Below, one piece after another: positions 1 to 7,871 of a DNA stretch of 9,021 bases. The stretch spans positions 1-9,021 of the forward strand of contig CAMYMP010000694.1 in NCBI GenBank assembly GCA_947259435.1, given 5' to 3'. The notes below the pieces were generated by a model. That model was not told the DNA's origin. It searched no databases and worked only from the letters and a program-made list of their open reading frames with translations. Made by a program: the position numbers and the translations under genes. Source of the DNA: an uncultured Woeseiaceae bacterium (GTDB lineage Bacteria > Pseudomonadota > Gammaproteobacteria > Woeseiales > Woeseiaceae). Each line of letters begins with the position of its first letter. The first letter of the stretch is position 1.

Positions 1-645
1 ATTGCCGACGTCCATGAATTCAATAAGGCGCACGACGTGGCCCGTGCCGCGAAAGTGATCGAGCAGATCGAGGACGGTATGGTCATTCACACCCCGTTCC
101 ACGACCACATTGATCTTGATCGGTGACAACCCTGCCTGCTCGGCGGCCTTCACCCCGTTCAGCACGGCCTGCAGATCACCGCGGCCGCCACTCATCGTCC
201 TGAACACCTGCTCGTCGAGGCTGTCGAGACTGATTGTGACGCGATGCAGGCCCGCTTCGGCCAGTTTCGCCGCAACCGGGGCGAGCAACATGGCGTTGGT
301 TGTCAGCGCCAGGTCTTCGACGCCGGGCAGCGCCGCGAGCCCCTTCACAAGCTCCGGCAGTTTCTTGTCGAGCAGTGGTTCGCCGCCGGTCAGGCGCAAT
401 TTTGATACTCCCAGACGGGTGGCGACGGCCGCAACTTTCAGAATCTCCGCGTGTGTCAGCCGCTGCGACCGGGTCAGGAACTGGTAGTCCTCGTGGAATT
501 CAGTCTCGGGCATGCAGTATGGGCAGCGGAAATTGCAGCGATCCAGCAGCGAAATACGCAGGTCATGCAAAGGCCGATTCAATGCGTCGCGGATTTCGCG
601 CGCCGCAGGTTCGGCTGTGCCTTCAGGGCTCTGATGGGTCGTCAT
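1..645 (-). CDS. moaA: GTP 3',8-cyclase MoaA (partial, C-terminus beyond the left edge)
   Basis: MoaA is the radical-SAM enzyme that, with MoaC, converts GTP to cyclic pyranopterin monophosphate, the first step of molybdenum cofactor synthesis in the cytoplasm. Seen: 215 codons read from an ATG at 645. The CNFRCPYC motif (Cys37, Cys41, Cys44) binds the SAM-coordinating 4Fe-4S cluster. TGGEP lies at residues 86-90, TISLDSL at about 137-143, and RLIEFMDVGN at 206-215 is a MoaA hallmark. The family is about 330 residues, so the C-terminal third, with the second CxxC...C cluster that binds GTP, lies outside. The ATG at 645 is the only plausible start before an in-frame stop upstream; no strong Shine-Dalgarno is visible. 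A small oddity is TTNA at about 115-118, where TTNG is usual. The gene is divergent from the acyl-CoA dehydrogenase operon, and no functional link between them is apparent. Confidence 0.95.
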   Translation of the reverse strand, partial: MTTHQSPEGTAEPAAREIRDALNRPLHDLRISLLDRCNFRCPYCMPETEFHEDYQFLTRSQRLTHAEILKVAAVATRLGVSKLRLTGGEPLLDKKLPELVKGLAALPGVEDLALTTNAMLLAPVAAKLAEAGLHRVTISLDSLDEQVFRTMSGGRGDLQAVLNGVKAAEQAGLSPIKINVVVERGVNDHTVLDLLDHFRGTGHVVRLIEFMDVGN

Positions 646-741
646 GTAGCCATTCTGCCCGATCTCGCCGCGTTGTTCTTTATTTTGCTAACTAAATGCT
701 GCATGCTTTTCGGCCGCCAACGGCTTTGGGCAGGTATTTCG
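646..741. promoter_or_regulatory. Divergent intergenic region, moaA / acyl-CoA dehydrogenase operon
   Basis: This 96-bp gap separates two divergent genes and must hold at least one promoter. An AT-rich patch lies at about 674-697. On the minus strand, TTGGCG (720-715) and TTTAGT (696-691) are 18 bp apart and could serve as a weak -35/-10 pair for moaA. No convincing plus-strand pair was found. A modest purine-rich stretch, GGGCAGG, ends about 7 bases before the ATG at 742 and could be its ribosome binding site. No molybdate-responsive (ModE-like) palindrome or molybdenum cofactor riboswitch could be recognised. Confidence 0.3.
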
Positions 742-1959
742 ATGCACGTTACATTCTCCGACGAAGAACTCGCCTTTCGCGACGAAGTCCGGGCATTTTT
801 CCGCGATGAAATGCCGGCGGGCATTGCAGAAAAACAACGGCAGAGCGTGCCCCTGGATCGAGATGACTACATACGCTTCCAGAAAGCGCTGTACGAGAAG
901 GGATGGGCCGGCTACAACTGGCCCGTCGAATATGGGGGCACCGGTTGGAGTGTGGTCCAGAAGTTCATTTTTTCGACCGAAATGGCTGAGGCCGATGCGC
1001 CCGTGATCATTCCTTTCGGCCTCGGCATGGTCGGTCCGGTCGTCTACACGTTCGGCACCGAAGAGCAGAAACAACGGTTCTTGCCCGACATTCTCGCGAG
1101 CAACGTCTGGTGGTGTCAGGGCTATTCCGAGCCCGGGTCAGGGTCCGATCTGGCATCGCTGAAAACCCGCGCCGATCGTGCCGGAGATCACTACATCGTC
1201 AACGGCACCAAGACATGGACCACATTGGGCCAGCACGCGGACTGGATTTTTTGTCTCGTCAGAACCGCCACGGATGTCGCGCGGCGCCAGGAAGGCATCA
1301 GCTTTCTGCTCATTGACATGAAGACGCCCGGGATCACCGTCACCCCGATCATCACGATCGAGGGCGATCATGAGATCAACGAAATACACTTTGAAGACGT
1401 GAAAGTGCCCGTCGAGAATCTCGTTGGCGAGGAAGGCAAGGGCTGGACGTACGGAAAAGTATTGCTCGAGCACGAACGCACCGGCACCGCCGGCGTTGCA
1501 CGAACCAAGTATCGACTGCAGAAACTGCGCGAACAGGCTGGTCGCCCGGTCCGTGGCGCGACGGTCCGTGGCGCGACACCGCTAAGCGACGATCGCAACT
1601 TCATGCGCAAGCTCGCAGCAACAGAGGTTGAACTCAAAGCCCTCGAGTTCACGGAGTTGCGAACGCTGGCGGCGGTCGCTTCGGGCAAGGCGCCCGGACC
1701 AGAGTCGTCGATACTCAAATTCAAAGGCACGGAGTTGCAGCAAGCCACGGACGAGCTCTATGTCGAAGCAGCCGGCTACTACGCCCTGCCCTATGTGCCC
1801 GACCAGTATGTGGTCGACTTCCCCGATGATGAGCGCGTCGGTGAAGGTGCAGAAACCAAGTCCGCGCTGCGCTATTTCAATTATCGCAAAGCCTCGATCT
1901 ACGGCGGCTCGAACGAAATCCAGAAAAATATCGTCGCCAAGCACGTGCTTGGACTGTAG
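742..1959 (+). CDS. Acyl-CoA dehydrogenase, PimC-like large subunit
   Basis: This is a flavoprotein of the acyl-CoA dehydrogenase family, which introduces an alpha-beta double bond into an acyl-CoA; electrons would pass to electron-transfer flavoprotein. Its 405 residues resemble the pimeloyl-CoA dehydrogenase large subunit PimC. Seen: N-terminal helical domain at about 5-120; FAD/substrate signature WCQGYSEPGSGSDLASL at 124-140; WTTLGQHADWIF at 159-170; C-terminal helical domain at about 232-400 ending in IYGGSNEIQKNIVAKHVLGL. The MCAD-type catalytic Glu (normally in YEG) is Gly388 here. Glu245 in HERTG lies where isovaleryl-CoA dehydrogenase has its catalytic Glu and is the likely base (inference). 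The start at 742 is preferred because the open frame extending back to 451 runs into moaA and the homologous protein begins here. The next gene starts 11 bp after the stop, so cotranscription is likely. An in-frame 15-bp duplication lies at codons 270-279. The substrate is not determinable; dicarboxylyl-, cyclic or sterol side-chain acyl-CoAs are all possible. Confidence 0.93.
   Translation: MHVTFSDEELAFRDEVRAFFRDEMPAGIAEKQRQSVPLDRDDYIRFQKALYEKGWAGYNWPVEYGGTGWSVVQKFIFSTEMAEADAPVIIPFGLGMVGPVVYTFGTEEQKQRFLPDILASNVWWCQGYSEPGSGSDLASLKTRADRAGDHYIVNGTKTWTTLGQHADWIFCLVRTATDVARRQEGISFLLIDMKTPGITVTPIITIEGDHEINEIHFEDVKVPVENLVGEEGKGWTYGKVLLEHERTGTAGVARTKYRLQKLREQAGRPVRGATVRGATPLSDDRNFMRKLAATEVELKALEFTELRTLAAVASGKAPGPESSILKFKGTELQQATDELYVEAAGYYALPYVPDQYVVDFPDDERVGEGAETKSALRYFNYRKASIYGGSNEIQKNIVAKHVLGL
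1547..1577 (+). repeat. In-frame 15-bp tandem duplication inside the large dehydrogenase subunit
   Basis: GGTCCGTGGCGCGAC occurs at 1548-1562 and again, identically, at 1563-1577, and the base before the first copy continues the period. The protein reads VRGAT twice in a row (residues 270-279) in a variable, probably surface-exposed loop between C-terminal helices. Perfect identity at the DNA level indicates a recent slippage or duplication event. The reading frame is preserved and the rest of the domain is intact. Confidence 0.9.
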
Positions 1960-1970
1960 CGGAGCACGGC

Positions 1971-3095
1971 ATGGATTTTTCGTTCAACGAAGTGCAGACG
2001 ATGCTGAGCGACAGCGTCGAGAAATTCATCGCCAACGAATACGACTTCGAATCGCGGCAAAAGTATTCGGCGTCCGAACTCGGATACAGCGCCGAGGTCT
2101 GGAAGAAGTTTGCCGAGCTCGGCTGGACGGCTGTCCCGTTCAGTGAGGCTGACGACGGTTTTGATGGTGGACCGATCGAATCCATGGTCATGATGCAGCA
2201 GTTTGGGCGCGGGCTCGTCGTCGAGCCCTACCTTGCGAACGTCGTCATGGCCGGCGGCATCTTGCGGCGAGCCGCGAGCACAGCGCAGAAGATGAAATTG
2301 TTGCACCCGATCATCGCCGGAGAGCTGCAGGCCGCTCTGGCTTTCGTCGAACCTCAGAGCCGCTATGAGCTCGCCGACGTTACGACCACGGCTGAAGCTG
2401 ATGGCGACGACTGGCTCATCAACGGCCAAAAAGGGCTCGTCTTCAATGGGGGGAATGCCGGTTTGCTGATCGTCCCGGCACGTACTTCGGGCGACAGAGT
2501 ATCGATGGACGGTATTACGCTGTTCGCGCTCGGTGGCCTGGCGGACGGGGTATCGCGGGATCGGTATCCGACCGTCGATGGCCACCAGGCGGCGGAGATT
2601 CACTTGAGCAACGTAAGGGTCGGCAAAGACGCAGTGCTAGGCAATGTGGGTGACGGTTTCTCCACACTCGAAGCGGTCATCGACGAAGCGACGCTTGCCG
2701 TTTGTGCCGAAGCCGTTGGCATCATGCGGACAATGACCGACAAGACTGTCGAGTATTCGAAGAACCGGGTCCAGTTCGGCGTACCTATCGGCAGTTTTCA
2801 GGCTCTGCAACATCGCATGGTCGACATGCTGACCGCCTGCGAACAGAGTTATTCATTATTGCTCTGGGCCTCGATGGCAAATGCCGACGGTACCGATGAG
2901 GCCAAAAAATCGATCAGCGCTCTCAAATATCATATTGGAACTACCGGTCAGAAGGTCGGGCAGGAAGCAGTGCAGCTGCATGGTGGCATGGGCGTGTCGT
3001 GGGAGGTGGACATAGCACACTACTTCAAGCGGCTGACCGCAATCGGTCAAATGTTTGGTAACGCAGACTGGCACCTGGACAAACTGGCCGAATAG
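1971..3095 (+). CDS. Acyl-CoA dehydrogenase, PimD-like small subunit
   Basis: This is the second acyl-CoA dehydrogenase family chain (374 residues), resembling the pimeloyl-CoA dehydrogenase small subunit PimD. It probably forms a heteromer with the product of the preceding gene. Seen: N-terminal MDFSFNEVQTML and ELGWTAVPFSE (49-59); a middle domain at about 121-225 whose usual SEPGSGSD signature is degenerate (VEPQSRYELAD, 126-136); NRVQFG at 265-270 (the R-x-Q-F-G FAD-contact motif); and QLHGGMG at 335-341. No Glu is present at either usual catalytic position (IDEATLAV near 237-244; RLTAIGQMFG near 354-363), so this chain is likely non-catalytic but supplies flavin contacts (inference by analogy with mycobacterial FadE heterotetramers). 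GGAG at 1961-1964 sits 6 bases before the ATG. The gene lies 11 bp after the large-subunit stop and 17 bp before the SAM hydrolase gene, consistent with one transcript. Confidence 0.92.
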   Translation: MDFSFNEVQTMLSDSVEKFIANEYDFESRQKYSASELGYSAEVWKKFAELGWTAVPFSEADDGFDGGPIESMVMMQQFGRGLVVEPYLANVVMAGGILRRAASTAQKMKLLHPIIAGELQAALAFVEPQSRYELADVTTTAEADGDDWLINGQKGLVFNGGNAGLLIVPARTSGDRVSMDGITLFALGGLADGVSRDRYPTVDGHQAAEIHLSNVRVGKDAVLGNVGDGFSTLEAVIDEATLAVCAEAVGIMRTMTDKTVEYSKNRVQFGVPIGSFQALQHRMVDMLTACEQSYSLLLWASMANADGTDEAKKSISALKYHIGTTGQKVGQEAVQLHGGMGVSWEVDIAHYFKRLTAIGQMFGNADWHLDKLAE

Positions 3096-3112
3096 CTGAG
3101 CCAAGACGGCCA

Positions 3113-3916
3113 ATGAAACCATCCGGTGTTATTACCTTAACGACTGACTTTGGCCACAAGGGGCCGTTTACGGCTGTGATGCAGGGCGTGATCATCGGGC
3201 GATTTCCCGGGGCCAGGATTATTGACCTCGCGCATGACATTCCGGCGCAGTGGCCTCCCGAGGCGGGTTTCTGGGTCAGTCGCAGTTATCAGTATTTTCC
3301 GCGGGGAACCGTACATCTCGCGATCGTCGACCCCGGCGTCGGCACGGAACGCGACATCCTGATCGTCGAGTACGATCATCACATTTTCATGGCGCCCGAT
3401 AACGGTCTACTCGCGCGAATGCTGGACAACGCTGACGAAGCCTCTGTCTTCAAGCTCGACCTCGGTGCACTGCCTCGCCTCGACATACCGACGCCCAGCA
3501 TGACGTTCCATGGCCGGGACATCTTTGCACCGATCGCCGCCGAGCTCGCAGCGGGTACGACAACGCCGGTTGCCATCGGCATACCGGTCTCCGAGTGGAT
3601 ACCCGCGTGGCTTGACGACCCGGATGTAGCGGCGGGCAAAGTCTCTGGCGTTATCGTGACGGTCGATACGTTCGGCAATCTGATCAGTAACATCGACGCG
3701 AAACACATCGAGGGATTCAAGCAGCCCGTTGTGCACGTTGCGGGCCACGATATCGAGATGCAGACAACCTATGGTCGCGTGCGACCAGGCGACTACCTGG
3801 CGCTGGTTAACTCGTTCGGTGTGATCGAGGTCGCCAAAGCCGAAAGTAATGCGGCCAACGGACTCGGCACCGATCGGGGCGCACCAATAACCGTAACCGA
3901 CGGGCTCGCTACATAA
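3113..3916 (+). CDS. S-adenosyl-L-methionine hydrolase (SAM hydroxide adenosyltransferase, DUF62 family)
   Basis: Members of this family (fluorinase/chlorinase superfamily) use an activated water to cleave SAM to adenosine and L-methionine. Seen: 267 residues, the normal family length. TTDFG at 10-14 carries Asp12, expected to contact the SAM ribose. VDPGVGTER at 72-80 and TFHGRDIF at 131-138 give Asp73, Arg80 and His133, matching in order and spacing the Asp68-Arg75-His127 water-activating triad described for Pyrococcus PH0463. APDNGLL (94-100), DTFGNLISN in the C-terminal half and NSFGVIEVAKAES near the C-terminus are further family motifs. The intact triad argues for hydrolase rather than halogenase activity (inference). 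The ATG at 3113 is the only sensible start, with a weak ribosome binding site. It lies 17 bp behind the small dehydrogenase subunit on the same strand, so it may be translated from the same mRNA. Why a SAM hydrolase would be paired with beta-oxidation enzymes is unknown. Confidence 0.92.
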   Translation: MKPSGVITLTTDFGHKGPFTAVMQGVIIGRFPGARIIDLAHDIPAQWPPEAGFWVSRSYQYFPRGTVHLAIVDPGVGTERDILIVEYDHHIFMAPDNGLLARMLDNADEASVFKLDLGALPRLDIPTPSMTFHGRDIFAPIAAELAAGTTTPVAIGIPVSEWIPAWLDDPDVAAGKVSGVIVTVDTFGNLISNIDAKHIEGFKQPVVHVAGHDIEMQTTYGRVRPGDYLALVNSFGVIEVAKAESNAANGLGTDRGAPITVTDGLAT

Positions 3917-3924
3917 GACAAATA

Positions 3925-4009
3925 GCGGCCGCGGTCCGGTGACTGCTCATCTTCATGGCTCGCTACGCTGCGCTTTACTTCCGATGAGCAGTCCCCCTCC
4001 CACGGCCGC
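3925..4009. repeat. Large imperfect inverted repeat between convergent genes
   Basis: GACTGCTCATC at 3941-3951 is perfectly complementary to GATGAGCAGTC at 3983-3993, giving an 11-bp stem with a 31-base loop. A second, outer arm pair, GCGGCCG (3925-3931) and CGGCCGC (4003-4009), extends the dyad, separated by unpaired bases. The loop contains CGCT three times at 5-base spacing (about 3960-3973). The element fills the gap between the SAM hydrolase stop and the glnS stop. No T-run follows on either strand, so it is not a canonical intrinsic terminator. It could be a bidirectional 3'-end structure or one copy of a dispersed REP-like extragenic palindrome. Confidence 0.75.
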
Positions 4010-4017
4010 AACCGGAG

Positions 4018-5715
4018 TTATGCGGACTGCATCGCTTGTTTTTCGATTTTCGCCCAGCTATCACGAAGCGTAACGATTCGGTTGATTACGGGGGAATCGG
4101 ACGTGTGTTCTTCGGAGTCGGTGCAGAAATAGCCCAGGCGTTCGAACTGCACGGCCTCGCCGTCCGCCAGTTGCTGCAACGCGGGCTCCAGCATTGCGTT
4201 GACGGCCTCGAGCGACTCGGGATTCAGCACCGACATGAAATCGTCGACCGAATTCGGATCCGGCACGGTAAACAGGCGGTCATACAGCCGCACGCTCGCC
4301 GGCACTGCATGCGCGGCCGATACCCAGTGAATCGTGCCTTTGACTTTCTTGTCGCTCGTACCCGTTCCGCTGCGCGTCTCCGGATCGTAGCTGCAGCGCA
4401 GCTCTACGACATCGCCAGAATTGTTCTTGATGACCTCTTCGCACTTGATGATGTAACCGAAACGCAGCCGCACTTCTCCACCCGGTTTCAGGCGGAAAAA
4501 CTTGCGCGGCGCTTCTTCGAGAAAATCGTCCCGCTCTATCAGCACTTCGCGCGAGAACGGCATTTCGCGGGTGCCGAGTTCGGGTCTGTTCGGATGATTC
4601 ATCGCCTGAACCATCTCGACCCGGTCTTCCGGGTAGTTCGTCAGCACGACTTTCAGCGGACGCAGAACAGCCATGCGCCGCTCGGCGGTTTCGCCAAGCT
4701 GCTCACGAACGCAGTTTTCGAGCACCCCCATCTCGATGAGTTTGTCCTTCTTCGTCACACCTCCGCGCTTGACGAAATCCCGCATGGCTGCCGCAGGATA
4801 GCCGCGCCGCCGCATGCCGGCGATTGTCGGCATGCGCGGATCGTTCCAACCCGAGACGACGCTGCCGTCGATCAGCATTTTGAGTTTGCGTTTGCTCGTA
4901 ATCGTGTACGCGAGATTCAGCCGCGAGAACTCGATCTGGCGTGGCCGGTGGGCAGGCTTGAGCTGATCGAGGAACCAGTCGTACAGCGGCCGATGATCCT
5001 CGAACTCGAGTGTGCAGAGCGAATGCGTAATGCCCTCGAAAGCATCGGAAAGCGTGTGCGCAAAGTCATACATGGGATAGATAGACCATTTGTCGCCCGT
5101 CCGCTGATGGTCGATATGGCGAATCCGGTACAGAGCAGGGTCACGCAAATTCATATTCGGTGACGCCATATCGATCTTCGCGCGCAGCACGTGGGCCCCG
5201 TCTTCGAATTCACCGGCGCGCATGCGGCGCAACATGTCGAGGTTTTCGTCTACAGGCCGGTCGCGATACGGGCTGTTCGTGCCCGGCTTTGTGAGTGTGC
5301 CGCGGTGTTCGCGAATCTCATCGGCACTCAGGCTGTCGACATAGGCAACGCCAAGGTCGACCAGCTTTTCGGCCGCATCATATATCTGATCAAAATAATC
5401 GGAGGCATGCGTTAGACGGTCTTCCCAGTCGAATCCGAGCCAGTGCACGTCACGTTCGATTGCGCGGACGTATTCTTCCTTTTCTTTTCCGGGGTTCGTG
5501 TCATCGAAGCGCAGAAATGTCCGGCCGTTATTCTCCTGCCCCACACCAAAATTCAGGCAGATCGACATGACGTGGCCGACATGCAGGTAGCCATTCGGCT
5601 CCGGCGGAAACCTCGTCACGATCTCGTCGTGCTTCCCGGACTCGAGGTCTTCAAAAATAATCTGGCGGATAAAATCCCGCGGTGGTGCATCATTCATGGA
5701 CGTTTCATCGTTCAT
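4018..5715 (-). CDS. glnS: Glutaminyl-tRNA synthetase
   Basis: GlnRS charges tRNA-Gln with glutamine using ATP and belongs to the class Ib synthetases. Seen: 565 residues from the ATG at 5715 (E. coli enzyme about 554). [10 protein letters not shown] follows a short N-terminus, then [12 protein letters not shown] with the HIGH-type HVGH at residues 45-48. LRFDDTNP is at 68-75, and the KMSKS-type loop reads TITSKRKL at 271-278, where E. coli has [19 protein letters not shown] (207-220) is a glutaminyl-specific stretch, and the C-terminal beta-barrel anticodon-binding region includes [12 protein letters not shown] and ends LRDSWAKI. The catalytic fold and C-terminal domain are complete. Start choice is uncertain: 5697 (559 residues) is equally reasonable, and neither has a clear Shine-Dalgarno. 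An upstream open frame to 5970 is rejected because it overlaps thrS. The gene is divergent from thrS and convergent with the SAM hydrolase. Confidence 0.97.
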   Translation of the reverse strand: MNDETSMNDAPPRDFIRQIIFEDLESGKHDEIVTRFPPEPNGYLHVGHVMSICLNFGVGQENNGRTFLRFDDTNPGKEKEEYVRAIERDVHWLGFDWEDRLTHASDYFDQIYDAAEKLVDLGVAYVDSLSADEIREHRGTLTKPGTNSPYRDRPVDENLDMLRRMRAGEFEDGAHVLRAKIDMASPNMNLRDPALYRIRHIDHQRTGDKWSIYPMYDFAHTLSDAFEGITHSLCTLEFEDHRPLYDWFLDQLKPAHRPRQIEFSRLNLAYTITSKRKLKMLIDGSVVSGWNDPRMPTIAGMRRRGYPAAAMRDFVKRGGVTKKDKLIEMGVLENCVREQLGETAERRMAVLRPLKVVLTNYPEDRVEMVQAMNHPNRPELGTREMPFSREVLIERDDFLEEAPRKFFRLKPGGEVRLRFGYIIKCEEVIKNNSGDVVELRCSYDPETRSGTGTSDKKVKGTIHWVSAAHAVPASVRLYDRLFTVPDPNSVDDFMSVLNPESLEAVNAMLEPALQQLADGEAVQFERLGYFCTDSEEHTSDSPVINRIVTLRDSWAKIEKQAMQSA

Positions 5716-5825
5716 TCGGACGGGGCGATATTCTACGCACATTTTGCATGAGTTAAGAGCGCCCTCTGCTGTACAATAGCGCGCCGTGCCTCCGGGCCGC
5801 CTTTTGCAATACATTAGATCAAGCG
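5716..5825. promoter_or_regulatory. Shared divergent promoter region, glnS / thrS
   Basis: The starts of two aminoacyl-tRNA synthetase genes are separated by 110 bp. On the plus strand TACAAT at 5772-5777, preceded by TG, is a good -10 hexamer for thrS and would give a leader of roughly 40 bases; its -35 is poor. On the minus strand TAGAAT (5735-5730) is a good -10 for glnS and would start transcription only about 8 bases before the ATG at 5715, which argues against a more upstream glnS start such as 5742. No T-box or other amino-acid riboswitch was recognised, and no thrS-operator tRNA mimic could be made out by eye. Confidence 0.4.
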
Positions 5826-7739
5826 ATGCCAAACATAACCTTACCCGACGGCTCTGTCCGACAGTTTGACGCTGCCACCTCAGGCGCCGAGATTTCCGCC
5901 AGCATTGGCAAGAGCCTGGCTCGCGATGCCGTCGCCGTTCGCGTCGACGGCGAACTCTTTGACCTGACACGCGATATCGAGACGGATGCGGCTGTCGAGG
6001 TGGTCACCCGGGATTCCGAGGATGGCCTGGAATTGCTGCGACACGACGCTGCGCATGTACTTGCCGAGGCGGTGAAGGAGCTGTGGCCGGACACTCAGGT
6101 GACCATTGGGCCTGCGATCGAGAACGGCTTTTATTACGATTTCGCGCGCGAGGAACCGTTTACCGAGGACGATCTGGGCGTCATCGAGGGCCGCATGCGC
6201 GACATCGTCGATCGTGATGAAGACATCAAGCGGGAAGTCTGGGACCGCGACGAAGCGGTCGAATTTTTCCGTGGCATTGGTGAGGAATACAAAGCCGAGA
6301 TCATCGCCAGCATTCCTTCGGGTGAGGCGATCACGCTGTATCGCCAGGGTGAATTCATCGATTTGTGCCGCGGTCCTCACCTGCCCTCAACCGGCAAGCT
6401 TGGCAAGGCGTTCAAGCTGACGCATGTATCGGGCGCGTACTGGCGCGGCGATTCGAATAACGAAATGTTGCAGCGCGTATATGGCACCGCCTGGTCGAAC
6501 GACAAGCAGCTGCGCAAATATCTGCACATGCTCGAGGAAGCCGAAAAACGTGACCATCGCCGACTTGGCCGCGTCATGGACCTGTTTCACTTCCAGGAGG
6601 AAGCGCCGGGCGCCGTATTCTGGCATCCGAAAGGCTGGATTCTGTTTCAGAATCTGATCGAATTCATGCGCCAACAACAAAATGCGGCGGGTTACCGTGA
6701 GATCAATACGCCAGAGATCATGTCCCGCTCGCTGTGGCAGGCATCCGGCCATTGGGACACATTCGGCGACAACATGTTTACAACCGAGACCGTCGACGGC
6801 CGGCACTACGCGATCAAGCCGATGAATTGCCCGGGACACGTTCAGGTGTTTAAGCAGGGCATCACGAGCTATCGCGACCTGCCATACCGGCTCGCCGAGT
6901 TCGGCAAGTGCCATCGATACGAACCCTCAGGTGCTTTGCACGGAATGATGCGCGTGCGCGCATTCACTCAGGATGACGCGCATATCTTTTGCACACCGGA
7001 ACAAATAACCGATGAATCGATCGCCGTTTGCGATCTGATCCTGGGCATCTACAAGAGTTTCGGTTTCGAAGACGTACGCATCAAGTTTGCCGATCGCCCT
7101 GAAGTGCGCGTTGGCGCAGATGAAGTCTGGGATCAGGCAGAGGCTGCGCTGAAAAAAGCACTTGAGGTAGCCGGACTCGACTACACACACAACCCGGGCG
7201 AAGGTGCGTTTTACGGGCCCAAGATCGAATTCGTATTGCGCGACGCGATTGGCCGCGACTGGCAGTGCGGCACCTTGCAGGTCGACCTGAACATGCCCGG
7301 ACGACTCGGTGCGACGTATATCGGAGAGGACGGCAGCAAACATCTGCCTGTCATGCTGCATCGTGCGATCTTTGGATCGCTCGAGCGCTTCATCGGCATC
7401 CTTATCGAACACCATGCTGGTAACCTGCCACTGTGGCTCGCGCCAACGCAGGTCAAAGTATTGACGATCACTTCGGACGCGAACGACTACGCGGAGGAAG
7501 TGGCGCGCGAACTCAAGCAAGCTGGACTGCGTGCTGAGACCGATACGCGCAATGAGAAGATCTCCTACAAGGTTCGTGAACACAGCGTCGAGAAAGTGCC
7601 GGTATTACTCGCAGTGGGCCAGCGTGAGGTTGACGAACGCAACGTCGCGATGCGTCGGCTCGGCTCCAAGCAGCAGCGTGTTCTGTCACTCGAAGACGCG
7701 GTCTCCGAACTCGCCGAAGAGGCCCGCCGCCGGACCTGA
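5826..7739 (+). CDS. thrS: Threonyl-tRNA synthetase
   Basis: ThrRS charges tRNA-Thr with threonine and hydrolyses mischarged Ser-tRNA-Thr. Seen: 637 residues, close to the family norm. The N-terminal TGS domain occupies 1-62 ([10 protein letters not shown], as in E. coli). The editing domain carries HDAAH (His73, His77) and CRGPH (Cys181, His185). The class II catalytic core has MNCPGH (Cys335), [20 protein letters not shown] as motif 2 with His386 in DDAHIF, and [14 protein letters not shown] (His512) in motif 3. Cys335, His386 and His512 match the E. coli zinc ligands 334/385/511. The anticodon-binding domain covers about 535-637, including [12 protein letters not shown]. The start is fixed by alignment to E. 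coli; the ribosome binding site is weak. It is divergent from glnS. Unlike the common proteobacterial arrangement, infC, rpmI and rplT do not follow; a receiver-domain gene does. Confidence 0.98.
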   Translation: MPNITLPDGSVRQFDAATSGAEISASIGKSLARDAVAVRVDGELFDLTRDIETDAAVEVVTRDSEDGLELLRHDAAHVLAEAVKELWPDTQVTIGPAIENGFYYDFAREEPFTEDDLGVIEGRMRDIVDRDEDIKREVWDRDEAVEFFRGIGEEYKAEIIASIPSGEAITLYRQGEFIDLCRGPHLPSTGKLGKAFKLTHVSGAYWRGDSNNEMLQRVYGTAWSNDKQLRKYLHMLEEAEKRDHRRLGRVMDLFHFQEEAPGAVFWHPKGWILFQNLIEFMRQQQNAAGYREINTPEIMSRSLWQASGHWDTFGDNMFTTETVDGRHYAIKPMNCPGHVQVFKQGITSYRDLPYRLAEFGKCHRYEPSGALHGMMRVRAFTQDDAHIFCTPEQITDESIAVCDLILGIYKSFGFEDVRIKFADRPEVRVGADEVWDQAEAALKKALEVAGLDYTHNPGEGAFYGPKIEFVLRDAIGRDWQCGTLQVDLNMPGRLGATYIGEDGSKHLPVMLHRAIFGSLERFIGILIEHHAGNLPLWLAPTQVKVLTITSDANDYAEEVARELKQAGLRAETDTRNEKISYKVREHSVEKVPVLLAVGQREVDERNVAMRRLGSKQQRVLSLEDAVSELAEEARRRT

Positions 7740-7753
7740 TCCGGCGACGGCCT
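7720..7753 (+). other. Strong stem-loop spanning the thrS stop codon
   Basis: CGCCGGA (7728-7734) pairs perfectly with TCCGGCG (7740-7746) around a 5-base loop that contains the TGA stop. An outer AGGCC (7720-7724) / GGCCT (7749-7753) pair extends the helix across a small internal loop. It is GC-rich and should be stable. No T-tract follows, so a classical intrinsic terminator is not supported. It may instead protect the mRNA 3' end, assist a Rho-type termination event, or simply reflect the Ala-Arg-Arg-rich coding end. Confidence 0.55.
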
Positions 7754-7871
7754 GAGAGCCTGGAGCCCAAATGTGATGCGGGCTGCAGTTCCACTGTGCG
7801 CCGTGTCACAGATTCGGATATCAGTCGCCGTCGAGCGACAATTACCTTAATCCATAAGGATATACTCCTCC

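Noticed and set aside
110..695. Plus-strand open frames opposite moaA
   Set aside because: Ser/Arg/Ala-rich shadows of a clear radical-SAM gene on the minus strand.
451..741. N-terminal extension of the first acyl-CoA dehydrogenase reaching back to 451
   Set aside because: It overlaps moaA on the opposite strand, has no family similarity before MHVTFSDEEL, and the ATG at 742 matches the normal start of homologues.
1899..2603. 234-codon open frame on the minus strand across the dehydrogenase pair
   Set aside because: It lies antisense to two clearly recognised genes and shows no recognisable motifs.
3113..3916. Fluorinase or chlorinase (SAM halogenase) identity for the DUF62 gene
   Set aside because: The complete Asp-Arg-His water-activating triad fits the hydrolase branch, which is also far more common.
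3941..3993. Canonical intrinsic terminator between the SAM hydrolase and glnS
   Set aside because: The stem is good but the loop is 31 bases and no T-run follows on either strand.
4036..5163. 375-codon open frame on the plus strand inside glnS
   Set aside because: It is a mirror of the GC-rich glnS coding strand; its His/Arg-rich translation resembles no family and glnS is unambiguous.
5716..5970. N-terminal extension of glnS to 5970
   Set aside because: It is antisense to the start of thrS, is low-complexity and Arg-rich, and goes beyond the normal GlnRS length; the protein similarity begins just after 5715/5697.
6927..7583. 218-codon open frame on the minus strand inside thrS
   Set aside because: Antisense shadow of thrS with no domain pattern.
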